Position numbers and translations under genes: made by a program
Origin: an uncultured Bacteroidales bacterium
Lineage (GTDB): Bacteria > Bacteroidota > Bacteroidia > Bacteroidales > P3
DNA length: 64,000 nt
Reading direction: 5' to 3'
NCBI GenBank assembly: GCA_905233895.1
Contig: CAJOFL010000002.1
Span: 49,796-113,795 of the forward strand
Shown here: in pieces, positions 1 to 10,000 of the stretch
Numbering within the stretch: position 1 is the first letter of the stretch
How the letters are laid out: the number at the start of each line of letters is the position of its first letter
Notes under the pieces: model-generated
Databases searched by the model: none
Seen by the model: only the letters and a program-made list of their open reading frames with translations
Told to the model about the DNA's origin: nothing

Positions 1-380
1 GCCTCGATAAGGTCGGCAACAGCTTCAGCCTGCGAGAGATTCATCCGGCCGTTGAGGAAAGCCCTCATGGTGAACTCGCCAGGTTCTGCCATTCGAGCTC
101 CGCTGTCGACAAGAGATTGGAGGATTGTCTGTTGGATATACACCGAGCCGTGGCAGGAGATTTCCACCGTCGGCTCGCCGCTGTATCCGCGAGGGTACCA
201 TATTGCCACCACGTCGTCCAGTTCACCGAAACGACACCAGGTGGCCGTTCTTGGCTTCAATGACTTGGTTGACAAGTGCTTCAGGGCAATATTAAGTGCG
301 GAATTGCCGCTTATGCGCACTACGGCTATGCCGCCAGTGCCCGGTGCGGTGGCAACTGCCACTATGGTATCATTGCTCAT
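1..380 (-). CDS. mnmE: MnmE tRNA-modification GTPase, 5' part only
   Basis: N-terminal 126 codons of MnmE, which works with MnmG to install (carboxymethyl)aminomethyl groups on wobble uridine 34 of tRNAs. Read on the minus strand from the ATG at 378-380, the protein begins [17 protein letters not shown] and continues with AVVRISG, then [28 protein letters not shown]. This is the TrmE N-terminal tetrahydrofolate-binding domain, collinear with the family. The G domain and C-terminal CxGK motif lie beyond the left edge. The start overlaps the end of the upstream membrane-protein gene by 11 bp, so the two are probably translated together. The gene is open at the window edge; nothing suggests it is broken. 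Confidence 0.93.
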   Translation of the reverse strand, partial: [126 protein letters not shown]

Positions 381-861
381 CGGCAGGGGTATGGTCGTCT
401 GGAATGTACCGTTCACCGAACAGCGAACGGCCCTCGTCGTCGGTAAGGCCGAGGTCGATTTTTATGCGGTAGATGTTGGGATAGTTGAGGAACAGTACCA
501 GTGTGCTTACCATAGCCAGCATAAGTAGTACGGTTCTGCCGCTGAGGAAGGTAAACACACAGAGTATCACCACCACGGCAAGCATCGTCATGTATAGGTC
601 GCGCACGTGTTGGGCATAGCCGCTCAGTTTCTTTTCGAGTTTTTCCGACTGCCGCAGTTGTGGTATTTGACGGCGTACTGACAGGAGCATCATGCTTACC
701 GACAAAATGGCCAGCACTGTTCCTGCAATGACCATCCAGCGTGAGGCACCGGCCATTGGGTGCAACACATTGCAGAGCACTGCGGCCACTATCACCGCCC
801 CCACCGCCCCCCAAAGGCCGATGGCGGCGTAATGCTTGGTTTTCTTGATGTAATCTTGCAT
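370..861 (-). CDS. Small integral membrane protein, function unknown
   Basis: 163-residue protein with four predicted membrane segments in two pairs: residues about 13-33 and 41-62, then about 92-108 and 110-126. Between the pairs is a basic, Gln/Lys/Leu-rich cytoplasmic-looking stretch (RRQIPQLRQSEKLEKKLSG). The tail is acidic and hydrophilic. No catalytic motif is recognised. It lies one base after uvrA and overlaps mnmE, so it is the third gene of a minus-strand run (secreted protein, uvrA, this, mnmE). Codon use matches the neighbours. A membrane-localised accessory role is only inference from topology. Confidence 0.75.
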   Translation of the reverse strand: MQDYIKKTKHYAAIGLWGAVGAVIVAAVLCNVLHPMAGASRWMVIAGTVLAILSVSMMLLSVRRQIPQLRQSEKLEKKLSGYAQHVRDLYMTMLAVVVILCVFTFLSGRTVLLMLAMVSTLVLFLNYPNIYRIKIDLGLTDDEGRSLFGERYIPDDHTPADEQ

Positions 862-862
862 G

Positions 863-3697
863 TTATAGTTTCAAATACTTTGCTGTGTAGGATTCTTTGC
901 ATTTGAGCAGGTCCTCGGGAGTGCCGGCGAAGACAACCTGACCTCCTTCCGAGCCTCCCTCGGGTCCGAGGTCGATTACCCAGTCGGCGCTTTTGATAAT
1001 GTCGTGATGGTGTTCGATGACCACCACTGAATGCCCTTTCTCTATCAGCCGATCGAAGGCAGCTAGCAACTTTTCTATGTCGTGGAAGTGGAGTCCGGTG
1101 GAGGGCTCGTCGAAAATAAAGAGCACTGGATTGACGTTCTCGCCCCTGACAAGGTATGAGGCCAGCTTAATTCGCTGTGCCTCACCCCCGCTAAGCGACG
1201 AGGAGGACTGCCCGAGGGTCAGGTAGCCGAGACCCACATCCTGTAACGGTTTTAGCCGTTGGTAGATGTTTTTTGTCTCGTTGTCGTTGAAAAACTCTAC
1301 GGCTTCGTCGACCGACAGGTCGAGCACGTCGTTGATATTTTTGCCGCGGTAGGTCACCTCGAGGGCTTCGTCCTTATAGCGGCGTCCGTGGCATTCGTCG
1401 CATACCAGATGCACGTCGCTCATGAACTGCATGCTGACGGTCACCGTGCCCTCGCCTTGACACTCTTCGCAGCGTCCTCCCTCAACGTTGAACGAGAAGA
1501 AACTGCTCTTGTAGCCACGCGCTTTCGCAAGGGGTTGAGTGGCGAAGAGGGTGCGGATTTCGTCGAAGGCCTTCATATAGGTGGCGGGATTGCTGCGCGA
1601 GGAGCGTCCGATGGGGTTCTGGTCCACCATTTCTACTGCCGTGACACGGCCAGTGTCGCCAGTCAGTTCGACACATGAGCCCACATAGTCGGCGTTGCCG
1701 TCCATACGGCGTTGCATCACGTCGTAGAGCACACGGCGTATCAGGCTGCTTTTGCCCGACCCGCTGACGCCAGTGACCACGGTTAGCACCCCGAGGGGGA
1801 TGTCAACGTCCACATTCTTCAGGTTATTGGCATAGGCACCGTGGATACTGATACGGTCGCGCCAGCGACGCCGTTCCTTAGGTATGGTGATGGTGCGGCG
1901 CCCCAGTAGGTAGTCGGCTGTCAGCGAGCGTTTGGCTTGCTTGAGGTCTTTGGGTAAGCCGCTGAAGACAACCTCGCCGCCGTGACTTCCGGCTCCTGGA
2001 CCTATGTCAATCAGCCAGTCGGCCGAGCGGATGATGTCTTCGTCGTGCTCTACCACTATGACGGTGTTACCGAGGTCTCGCAACTGCTTGAGCACGTGGA
2101 TTAGACGGTTGGTATCGCGGCTATGGAGGCCTACCGAGGGTTCGTCGAGGATGTATATCGAGCCCACAAGCGAGCTGCCCAACTGGGTGGCCAGGTTGAT
2201 GCGCTGACTCTCGCCACCGCTGAGCGAGCGGCTTTCACGACCGAGAGTGAGGTAGCCAAGTCCCACGTCGAGCAGATACTGGCTGCGGTGGCGCAGTTCG
2301 GTGCGCAGTCGGTCGGTGGTCTTGAGTTCTGTGTCGGTAAGGGCGCCGTCAAGGCTGGCAATCCATTCGGAGAACTGCTGCACCGGCATATCGGTCAGTT
2401 CGATGATGGAACGGCCAGCCACTTTTACGTATGAGGCATCTTTTCTCAGCCGGTGACCGTGGCAGTCAGGACAGGTGGTGCGTCCACGGTAGCGGGCCAG
2501 CATAACACGGTATTGTATCTTGTAGCTCTGGCTCTCCACCCACCGGAAAAAACCGTTAAGCCCTTCCCACACCCCTTTGCCGTGCCAGAGATAGTCTTTC
2601 TGTTCTTGGGTGAGTTTGTAATATGGCGTGTGGATTGGGAAGCCCGCGTCGGCGGCATGACGGATGAACTCGCGCTTGACGTCCTGCATCTTGTCGCCGT
2701 TCCAGCATACGATGGCGTTCTCGTAGACCGAGCGACTCTTGTTGGGCACCACCAGGTTCTCATCGATGCCTATAATGTTGCCGTAGCCTTGGCAGGTGGG
2801 GCAGGCTCCGTAAGGGTTGTTAAACGAGAAGAAATTGGGGTTGGGCTTCTCAAAAGTGATGCCGTCGGCCTCGAAGCGGTTGCTGAAAGTTCGGAGTTCG
2901 TTCGACAAGTTCGTGGAACTAGCCACGGGGTTTTGAGTCCGAAGTTCTCTTGATGCGTCAGCTATCTCTGAACTCCGACTTCCAAACTCAGACTTGACGC
3001 AGCAACTGCCTCGGCCTTCGAAGAAGGCGCTTTGAACGCTCTCGGCGATGCGGGCGGCCTGCTGGTCGTTGTCTGGTCGCACCTCGACGCGGTCGACTAT
3101 CAGTAGCGCATTGTCGTCAAGCTCTACCCCGTCAAGGTTCTCAATCCTCACTATAGTACCCTTCACCATCACGCGCTGATAGCCCTCCTGGTGCAGTATC
3201 TCCAGTTGCTGCCTAAGTGGTCGCTCCTTAGAGTCCTCGAGCGGCGCAAGAATCATTACCTTGCCCCGTTCACCGATGCCAAGAATATAGTCCACCACGT
3301 CGCTTACCGTGTGGCGTTTCACCTCCATGCCGCTCACAGGCGAGTAGGTGCGGCCGATGCGGGCGAAGAGGAGCTTGAGGTATTCATAGATCTCGGTCTG
3401 GGTTCCGACGGTGGAACGTGGGTTCGACGAACTGACACGCTGCTCGATGGCCACTGCCGGCGCCAGCCCGTGGATATAGTCCACATCAGGCTTGGTCATC
3501 CTACCAAGAAACTGGCGGGCATACGAGCTCATGCTCTCCACATAGCGACGCTGTCCTTCGGCGAAGATAGTGTCGAAAGCTAGGCTCGACTTGCCGCTGC
3601 CGCTTAGGCCGGTGACTACAATCAACTTACCCTGCGGAAGTTCGAGGTCGATATTCTTGAGATTGTTGGCGCGGGCGCCGTGGACGGAGATAGGCAT
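863..3697 (-). CDS. uvrA: Excinuclease ABC subunit A (first of two UvrA proteins)
   Basis: 944-residue UvrA, the damage-recognition ATPase of nucleotide excision repair. Visible: first Walker [10 protein letters not shown] near residue 31, zinc-binding pairs CPTCQGYG and CPDCHGHR, first ABC signature LSGGE, second Walker [10 protein letters not shown], second zinc module [16 protein letters not shown], and second signature LSGGE with the FDEPSTGLH Walker B. Length fits the family. A second complete UvrA lies at 24457-27297; the two differ throughout, so this is old paralogy rather than a recent duplication. Odd feature: residues about 233-271 ([19 protein letters not shown] and following) are a low-complexity, Ser/Arg/Glu-rich insertion encoded by degenerate GTTCGGA-like repeats, just before the conserved [10 protein letters not shown]. 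It directly follows the secreted-protein gene with no gap. Confidence 0.96.
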   Translation of the reverse strand: MPISVHGARANNLKNIDLELPQGKLIVVTGLSGSGKSSLAFDTIFAEGQRRYVESMSSYARQFLGRMTKPDVDYIHGLAPAVAIEQRVSSSNPRSTVGTQTEIYEYLKLLFARIGRTYSPVSGMEVKRHTVSDVVDYILGIGERGKVMILAPLEDSKERPLRQQLEILHQEGYQRVMVKGTIVRIENLDGVELDDNALLIVDRVEVRPDNDQQAARIAESVQSAFFEGRGSCCVKSEFGSRSSEIADASRELRTQNPVASSTNLSNELRTFSNRFEADGITFEKPNPNFFSFNNPYGACPTCQGYGNIIGIDENLVVPNKSRSVYENAIVCWNGDKMQDVKREFIRHAADAGFPIHTPYYKLTQEQKDYLWHGKGVWEGLNGFFRWVESQSYKIQYRVMLARYRGRTTCPDCHGHRLRKDASYVKVAGRSIIELTDMPVQQFSEWIASLDGALTDTELKTTDRLRTELRHRSQYLLDVGLGYLTLGRESRSLSGGESQRINLATQLGSSLVGSIYILDEPSVGLHSRDTNRLIHVLKQLRDLGNTVIVVEHDEDIIRSADWLIDIGPGAGSHGGEVVFSGLPKDLKQAKRSLTADYLLGRRTITIPKERRRWRDRISIHGAYANNLKNVDVDIPLGVLTVVTGVSGSGKSSLIRRVLYDVMQRRMDGNADYVGSCVELTGDTGRVTAVEMVDQNPIGRSSRSNPATYMKAFDEIRTLFATQPLAKARGYKSSFFSFNVEGGRCEECQGEGTVTVSMQFMSDVHLVCDECHGRRYKDEALEVTYRGKNINDVLDLSVDEAVEFFNDNETKNIYQRLKPLQDVGLGYLTLGQSSSSLSGGEAQRIKLASYLVRGENVNPVLFIFDEPSTGLHFHDIEKLLAAFDRLIEKGHSVVVIEHHHDIIKSADWVIDLGPEGGSEGGQVVFAGTPEDLLKCKESYTAKYLKL
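2887..2998. repeat. Degenerate short-repeat array inside uvrA, with inverted half
   Basis: Units like AGTTCGG/AGTTCGT at 2889-2902 recur as AGTCCGAAGTTCTC at about 2936-2949. They reappear in inverted orientation as GAACTCCGACTTC around 2970-2982. The array is in frame and encodes the extra segment of UvrA residues 233-271. It belongs to the same class as the other coding arrays listed here. Confidence 0.6.
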
Positions 3698-5116
3698 TTA
3701 TCGACTCAATTTGATATGCCGCAGACGTGAGCCGTGCACAGTGATGATATCAAATTGCTTAGTCAGATGCAGCACCGAGTGTTTGCTCTTGGCCTCGAGG
3801 ATATCTTTGTGCACCTCACCGCCGGGGGCTATGGTATAGAGCACGATGTTGCTCTTGTCGCCCATCTTGAGCATTTTGGCCTCCTTGCCGATTTCGTAGG
3901 CTGCGGGCAATTTGCGGCTCTCGCTCTTGACAATGCAGAGTGTGTCGCCCATAGTGGCGAAGCCCACGTTGAGCAGGTCAGGGTTCCCTTTCTGCCAGTC
4001 ATTGCGGCGCAGGTTGCGTGTCCAGAGAACGTTGGCGGCGGTGTCCACCGCCATGATATGCAGGCCCACGCGCGAGAAAGAATGCTCCTCGGTTCCGTTA
4101 TCGGCCAAAGAGATCTTCTCGAAATTGCGCCCGATAGCCATGGCGGCGCCGTAGGGCAGTGGAATGAAGTCTAGGGGAGTAGCGTGTTCGCATAGGAGGT
4201 CGCGTTGAACCTTTTTTGTGGGCTTGTTGTAGAGGATATTGATGTCCTCGTTATGGAACGGGCGGATAGTGAAACCCGCCAAACGAGCCTCGGCCAAGTC
4301 GTAGGCCAGCGCCACGGTGCCGCCACAGAACTCCTCGGCCCCGCGGAAACCGCTGCCGCTTATAGTGCCCATGGCAATCATGCGGCTGCCGATTATATTA
4401 GCAATCTGCAGCTCGCGTGGCGGCTCGCAGGTGACCAGCGCTTCGTTGGTCTCTGCATGGCTGCGGTCGGCATAGTTGACGATGACATGAAGCGTCATCC
4501 CGTCCTGCTCCGTGCCGATGGTGACAATGCGTCCGTCGTCGGTTACCCGCAGCTGATCCATCGTGCCCAGTGGGTATTCATGGCGGAACTCCTTCATGCC
4601 GTCGGCCGTCAGCAGCGTGATGAAGGCGGAATACTGCTTGCTCTCGGTATACTCCACAATCGAACAGAGACCTATCCTGTTGCCTGATGGCGATACGGCA
4701 CCCCAAAGTAGGCAGTTGTCCTTCTTGCCGTGGGCCAAAGTCTGCAGTGTGTCTACCTTCCATTCGCCTAGCGGGGTACAGCGGGCAATCAGCAAGTCGG
4801 TGCGCTGACGGTGCGAGCAGTCGGCGAGTACCAGCGTCACTGTGTCGCCGCTCATCGTAGCGGCAAGCAACTCCTCGGCGTTGGTCTTCAATCCCTGGGT
4901 GCGGGTGGGCTCCATCTGATGGTCTGCGCCAACCACCTGCCATCCGTTGCGGGCTTGGCTCACCCATATCATGCCCTCCTCTGTCCGTCCGATAAACTTG
5001 GCGTCGACCATGCGATCGTCGTCGATATGGCGGCTCTCCGTTCCCTTGTCGATTATAAACTGCGCGTCGGCAACCGCGGTCGCCAACAGCAGCGCTATGA
5101 TAGTCAGTCGTTTCAT
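3698..5116 (-). CDS. Secreted protein, probable beta-propeller-like, unknown function
   Basis: 472 residues with a Sec signal peptide (MKRLTIIALLLATAVADAQ, cleavage after ADA). The mature part alternates short hydrophobic strands with charged turns (for example DDGRIVTIGTEQDGMTLHVIV and SPSGNRIGLCSIVEY), the pattern of repeated beta-sheet blades. No enzyme motif is recognised. It is the first gene of the unit that continues into uvrA without a gap. A promoter with a good TTTG-N20-TACTTTTG match sits about 30 bp before the ATG. The pairing with uvrA looks positional rather than functional. Confidence 0.7.
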   Translation of the reverse strand: MKRLTIIALLLATAVADAQFIIDKGTESRHIDDDRMVDAKFIGRTEEGMIWVSQARNGWQVVGADHQMEPTRTQGLKTNAEELLAATMSGDTVTLVLADCSHRQRTDLLIARCTPLGEWKVDTLQTLAHGKKDNCLLWGAVSPSGNRIGLCSIVEYTESKQYSAFITLLTADGMKEFRHEYPLGTMDQLRVTDDGRIVTIGTEQDGMTLHVIVNYADRSHAETNEALVTCEPPRELQIANIIGSRMIAMGTISGSGFRGAEEFCGGTVALAYDLAEARLAGFTIRPFHNEDINILYNKPTKKVQRDLLCEHATPLDFIPLPYGAAMAIGRNFEKISLADNGTEEHSFSRVGLHIMAVDTAANVLWTRNLRRNDWQKGNPDLLNVGFATMGDTLCIVKSESRKLPAAYEIGKEAKMLKMGDKSNIVLYTIAPGGEVHKDILEAKSKHSVLHLTKQFDIITVHGSRLRHIKLSR

Positions 5117-5144
5117 GCCTTCAAATATTGGATATTATAAAATG

Positions 5145-5152
5145 CAAAAGTA
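5145..5152 (-). promoter_or_regulatory. Bacteroidota -7 promoter element for the 3698-5116/uvrA unit
   Basis: Minus-strand TACTTTTG at 5152-5145 with TTTG at 5176-5173, spacing 20 bp, which matches the Bacteroidota housekeeping promoter (TTTG, 19-21 bp, TAnnTTTG). It lies about 30 bp before the ATG at 5116. Confidence 0.75.
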
Positions 5153-5177
5153 CAAAACAACTTCGACATAGCCAAAT

Positions 5178-5339
5178 TTATTTTTTATAATTGTAGGAAT
5201 TGAAGTTATAGTATATGATAGCGTGTTTCTCAACTTCGTTCCTCACATGAAATACCGTTACGGTCCGTTTCAGTGGTGACACGGCAATCACCGGCGGAGG
5301 CAGGGTTTTGTCGGCCGGCAGGTCGGCGGGGTAGTGCAT
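5178..5339 (-). CDS. Possible 53-codon gene or remnant C-terminus
   Basis: A minus-strand frame from ATG 5339 encodes MHYPADLPADKTLPPPV, then IAVSPLKRTVTVFHV, and ends in NFNSYNYKK. Codon choice (GAC, CTG, GCC, ACC) is like the real genes nearby, which is unusual for spacer DNA. The frame stays open upstream past a run of eight T into the porX gene end, so this could instead be the tail of a decayed gene. No family is recognised. It occupies the otherwise empty 305-bp gap between porX and the secreted-protein promoter. Confidence 0.3.
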   Translation of the reverse strand: MHYPADLPADKTLPPPVIAVSPLKRTVTVFHVRNEVEKHAIIYYNFNSYNYKK

Positions 5340-5421
5340 CAGGTGGCTGAAGTCGTGTCTGTTTGCCAGGTGCTTGTTATTTGTAAAAAAAAGTGGGCGC
5401 CAGACAACTGACCACCAAACA

Positions 5422-6984
5422 TTAGATCCCCTTCGGCCGTAGTAGGATGTAGGGCACGAGGGTCTCTTCCATGGATATGCCGCCGTGCTGGAAGGTACCG
5501 TTGTAGTACTGGACGTACTGATTGTAGTTGTTGGGGTAGGCGAAGAAGTCATTCTCGCGGGCGAAGATGTAGGGTGAGGTGACGTGGCGGCGAGGGAGGA
5601 AGATTTTCTGTGGGTCGCGCACGGCGAATACTTCGCCTTCGTTGTAATCGAGGAGTCGGCCCTGCTTGTAACGCAGATTGACGCTGATGTCGCGGTCTCC
5701 TTTTACGCGGACGGGTCGGGAGGTGCGCACTGAGCCGTGGTCGGTGGTGATGACGATGTTGACGTTCTCGGTAGATAGTGTGCGGAGCATGTCCATCAGT
5801 GGTGAGTGCTGCAGCCACTGGAGGGTGAGCGAGCGATAGGCACGTTCGTCTGAGGCCAGTTCGCGCACGATGTCGCTGTCGGTACGGGCGTGGGAGAGCA
5901 TGTCTACGAAGTTGTAGATAATGACGTTCAGTGGCGAGCGCATAAGTTCTGGCACACGGTCTACCAGCTTGCGGCCGTACTGTGCGTTGAGTACCTTATT
6001 ATAGGTGTGCTTGATTTGCAGGCCGTGGCGGCGTAGGTTCTCGTCGAGCAGCTGGTCCTCATACTGGTTCTTCCATCCCTCCTCATCTTCGTTGACCCAG
6101 TATTGCGGGTATTTGCGCTCGATTTCGGCGGGCATGAGGCCGGCGAACATGGCGTTGCGGGCGAACTGGGTGGTGGTGGGGATAATGGTGTAGTAAAGGT
6201 CATCGCGTTCGATACGGAAGTGCTCTTCGGCGGCCTGACGCACGTAGACCCATTGGTCGTAGCGGAAGTTGTCGATGACGATAAGGAAAGTGCTCGCTGA
6301 ACACTGAGCACTGAGCACTGGAAATAGCCGTTCCTTGAGTACCGTCTGGCTCATGGGGGGGCGGTCGTCGGTGGTGCCGGTGAGCCAGTCGATGTAGTTC
6401 TGCTCGTAGAAACGGCAGTACTGGCGCTGGGCATCGCGTTTCTGGTCGAGGAAGATGGAGTGGATGTTCTCGTCTTCGGTGTGCGAGAGTTCCAGCTCCC
6501 AGTAGACCAGCCGGCGGTACATCTCCATCCACTCCTGCCAGTCCATACTGCTTCCGAGTTGCATCCCAATCCCGCGGAACTGTTGTTGGTAGCTCATCAT
6601 GGAATGTTCAGACACAAGTGAGCGTTGGGCGGTGAGGCGTTTGACGGTGAGGAGTATCTGATTGGGGTTGACGGGCTTGATGAGGTAGTCGGATATCTTG
6701 CCGCCGAGGGCGTCGTTCATGATGTGTTCCTCTTCGCTCTTGGTAATCATTACTACGGGCAGTCGCGGCATGCGCTGCTTGATGGTGCGGAGGGTGTCGA
6801 TGCCGGAGAGACCAGGCATTTGTTCGTCGAGGAATACGAGGTCGGGCTGTTCGTCGGCCAGCACGTCGAGTGCGTCGCTGCCGGAGCAGACAGGAATTAC
6901 TTTGTAGCCTTTTTCTTCGAGGAACATTATATGGGGCTTGAGGAGATCAATCTCGTCGTCGGCCCATAGGATGGTTGTGTTCAT
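5422..6984 (-). CDS. porX: PorX-type response regulator with PglZ domain
   Basis: 520 residues. The N-terminal CheY-like receiver (residues 1-120) has the acidic pair DD at 9-10, phosphoacceptor Asp53 in VFLDEQMPG and the conserved Lys in YLIKP. The C-terminal PglZ/alkaline-phosphatase-fold domain (about 230-520) includes LIVIDNFRYDQW, NFVDMLSH and TTDHGS metal-ligand motifs. PorX is the two-component regulator (partner PorY) of type IX secretion genes in Bacteroidota, and its length matches. The start is set at 6984 (MNTTILWADDE), because upstream in-frame codons are repeat-like DNA. A heptamer array (CACTGAG units) encodes VLSAQCSAS just before the PglZ metal motif LIVIDN. It is divergent from mfd. 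Confidence 0.92.
   Translation of the reverse strand: MNTTILWADDEIDLLKPHIMFLEEKGYKVIPVCSGSDALDVLADEQPDLVFLDEQMPGLSGIDTLRTIKQRMPRLPVVMITKSEEEHIMNDALGGKISDYLIKPVNPNQILLTVKRLTAQRSLVSEHSMMSYQQQFRGIGMQLGSSMDWQEWMEMYRRLVYWELELSHTEDENIHSIFLDQKRDAQRQYCRFYEQNYIDWLTGTTDDRPPMSQTVLKERLFPVLSAQCSASTFLIVIDNFRYDQWVYVRQAAEEHFRIERDDLYYTIIPTTTQFARNAMFAGLMPAEIERKYPQYWVNEDEEGWKNQYEDQLLDENLRRHGLQIKHTYNKVLNAQYGRKLVDRVPELMRSPLNVIIYNFVDMLSHARTDSDIVRELASDERAYRSLTLQWLQHSPLMDMLRTLSTENVNIVITTDHGSVRTSRPVRVKGDRDISVNLRYKQGRLLDYNEGEVFAVRDPQKIFLPRRHVTSPYIFARENDFFAYPNNYNQYVQYYNGTFQHGGISMEETLVPYILLRPKGI
6290..6321. repeat. Heptamer array (ACACTGA/GCACTGA) inside porX
   Basis: Tandem 7-mers AACACTG, AGCACTG, AGCACTG on the plus strand, in frame in porX. 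The same unit is found inside purL (30640-30672) and across the end of folP (54553-54576). Confidence 0.75.
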
Positions 6985-6985
6985 T

Positions 6986-7019
6986 GGTTTACGGTTTACA
7001 GTTTGCAATTTAAGGTTTT
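6986..7019. repeat. GTTTAC heptamer array in the porX leader
   Basis: Two exact GGTTTAC heptamers followed by degenerate copies (AGTTTGC, AATTTAAG), immediately 5' of the porX ATG. This is part of the reason the longer in-frame start is not accepted. Confidence 0.55.
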
Positions 7020-7054
7020 TTAGTTTATAAATAACGCGATTGCATTTTTTTTCG

Positions 7055-7062
7055 TATTTTTG
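7055..7062 (+). promoter_or_regulatory. -7 promoter element (TATTTTTG) for mfd
   Basis: TATTTTTG lies 29 bp before the mfd ATG at 7091, in the divergent porX-mfd spacer. No good TTTG is seen at the usual -33 distance. Because this box would lie inside the coding region of a longer start, it supports the start at 7091. Confidence 0.65.
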
Positions 7063-7090
7063 CACCGCTTTTTTTTTGAAAAATGGAAGG

Positions 7091-10000
7091 ATGAATCTTG
7101 TAGAATTCTATTCGGCCACCCCGTTGCTGGCCCAACTTGAGACCTCCTTGGCGCCGCGTCAGGCACGTCTGTATCTGGACGGAATGACTGGTTCGATGCC
7201 TGCTGTTGTAGCTGCTGCCCTTACCGAGCGGATGCGTACAGCGAACCAGATTATCATCGCCCCCTCGAAGGAGGAGGCTTTCTATATGGCCAGCGATCTT
7301 GAGCCGTTGACTGAACGGGTGATGCTTTTCCCGATGAGTTACCGCAAGGCCTACGGCGACGACCCCGACGAGGTGGACAATTCCAATGTCATTATGCGTG
7401 GCGAGACGCTGAAGACCCTTGTCGCCGGCGAGCGCTGCACCGTGGTCTCGTGGCCCGACGCACTTGCCGAGTTGGTTGTGGCACCCAAGACATTGGGCGA
7501 GAACACCGTCCGCATAGTGCGTGGCCAGCAGTTGGAGATGGACTCGCTTATTGACTGCCTGCAGGAACTGGGTTTTGAACGCGAGGACTTCGTAGTGGAG
7601 GGTGGCCAGTTCGCTGTGCGCGGCGGCATTGTTGACATCTATTCGCTTGCATCGGAATATCCGGTACGCATCGAGTTCTTCGACGACGAGGTGGATTCGC
7701 TACGCACTTTTGACGCCGCCACACAGCTCTCGGTTAAGCAATTGGACCGCGTGGATATTGTTGGCAAGTCGGGAGTGAGGTCTGAGGAACCAGAAGTTGA
7801 CGCCGGCTGCCAACGCGGTGATTCCGGCAGGGTGTCGCTGCTGGCCTATTTCTCATCGGACGATATTGTGTGGACGCAGGGCCTTATGCTGGCCGCCGAG
7901 CGTATTGAGTCGCTCAATACCGGAGCCAACGTGTTTCTGGAGGCGTTGCTTAAACTGAAGGTTGTGGAATACGGTAACAGCCGTTATTTTACTCAGGCCG
8001 AGAGACTGCATGTGGACTCCGGGCCGCAGCCAGCCTTCGGCAAACAGTTCGATATGCTTACCTCAGACCTGGCACAGCATGCCGACGAGGGCTACAATAT
8101 CTGCATCACCGTCAGCAACGAGCAGCAGCAACGGAGGCTTGTGAAGATACTGGAGAGTACGGCGTTGCCGATGATGCCGACAACGCTGGATTTCCAGCTC
8201 AGCCACGGCTTTATCGACCACAGCCACCGCCTTCTCTGCTACACCGACCACGAAATTTTTGAGCGTTATCACAAATACACCGTCCGCACTCCCAACGCAG
8301 GCCGCGAGGCGATGACCCTCAAGGAACTCTTCGAGTTGCAGCCCGGCGATTATGTTACGCATATCGACTATGGTGTGGGCCGTTTCAGTGGGTTGGAAAA
8401 GACGGTGGTCGACGGCAAATCGCAGGAACTCATACGCCTCATTTACAAGGGTGGTGACGTGCTTTATATTAGCATCCATGGCTTGCACAAGATTAGCCGC
8501 TATGTGGGTCGCGAGGGAGAGCCGCCACAGATGAATCGGCTGGGCAGCAACACCTGGCAGGTGCTCAAGCAGCGCACCAAGAAGCAAGTAAAGGACATAG
8601 CGCGCGACCTTATCGCCCTCTACGCCAAGAGGCGAGCATCAAAAGGCTTTGCCTTCAGCCCCGACGACCAGATGCAGACCGAGTTGGAAGCGTCGTTCCT
8701 TTATGAGGATACCCCTGACCAGCTGAAAGCCACTCTGGCGGTGAAGCACGACATGGAGGAACCGGTGCCGATGGACCGCCTGGTATGCGGCGACGTGGGC
8801 TTCGGCAAGACTGAGGTGGCCATCCGCGCCGCCTTCAAGGCCTGCTGCGACTCGAAGCAGGTAGCTCTGCTCGTTCCTTCGACCATACTGGCATTCCAGC
8901 ACTACAATACCTTCACCGAGCGTCTTGCCGGCATGCCTGTCCGCGTGGACTACCTCAACCGGTTCCGCACTGTAAAGGAGAAACGGAAGATTTACGAGGA
9001 TGTGTCCAACGGAAAGATTGACATACTGATTGGCACCCATGCCATTACTAACAAGGATTTGAAATTCAAGGACCTGGGTTTACTCATCGTGGACGAGGAG
9101 CAGAAGTTCGGTGTTAGCGTCAAGGAGAAGTTGAAACAGATGAAGGTAGGTGTGGACTGTCTGACCCTCACTGCCACTCCGATACCGCGCACACTGCAAT
9201 TCTCGCTCATGGGTGCCCGCGACCTGAGCGTCATCCGTACTCCGCCGCCCAACCGCCAGCCTATCGAGACAGAACTTTCTGACTTCAACGAGGAGCTTAT
9301 CCGCGACGCTATTGCATTCGAGTTAAGCCGTGGTGGGCAGGTGTTTTTCATATCGAACCGTGTGGAGAACCTGCCTGAGATGGCTGGGATGGTGCAGCGG
9401 CTGGTACCCGACGCGCGTGTGGCAATGGCACACGGCCGCATGGAGGGTAAGGACGCCGAGGAAACACTGATGCGCTTTCTCGACGGTGCGGTTGATGTGT
9501 TGGTGGCTACCTCGATTGTGGAGAACGGTCTGGATATTCCCAACGCCAACACGATGATTATCAATAATGCTCACCAGTTCGGCTTGGCTGACCTGCACCA
9601 GATGCGCGGGAGAGTGGGCCGTTCGAACCGCAAAGCTTTCTGCTACCTGCTGGTGCCGTCTTACCTGACACTCACTACTGACGCGCAGCGGCGCCTGCGC
9701 GCTATCAGCGAGTTCGCAGCAGTAGGCAGCGGCTTCAATATAGCCATGCGAGACCTTGATATTCGTGGTGCCGGAAACATTCTCGGTGCTGAGCAGAGCG
9801 GCTTCATTAGTGAGGTGGGCTACGAAATGTACCACAAGATTTTGAACGAGGCTCTGGAGGAACTTCATATGGAGTTAGATGTTAGTAGTGATGAGTTAAG
9901 TGATAATGTCGGCACTAACCAACTTTTACCTCCAAATTCCTCTCTTGTGACTTTGGAGACAGACCTCGAGGTTCTTTTGCCTGACGACTATGTGACTTCA

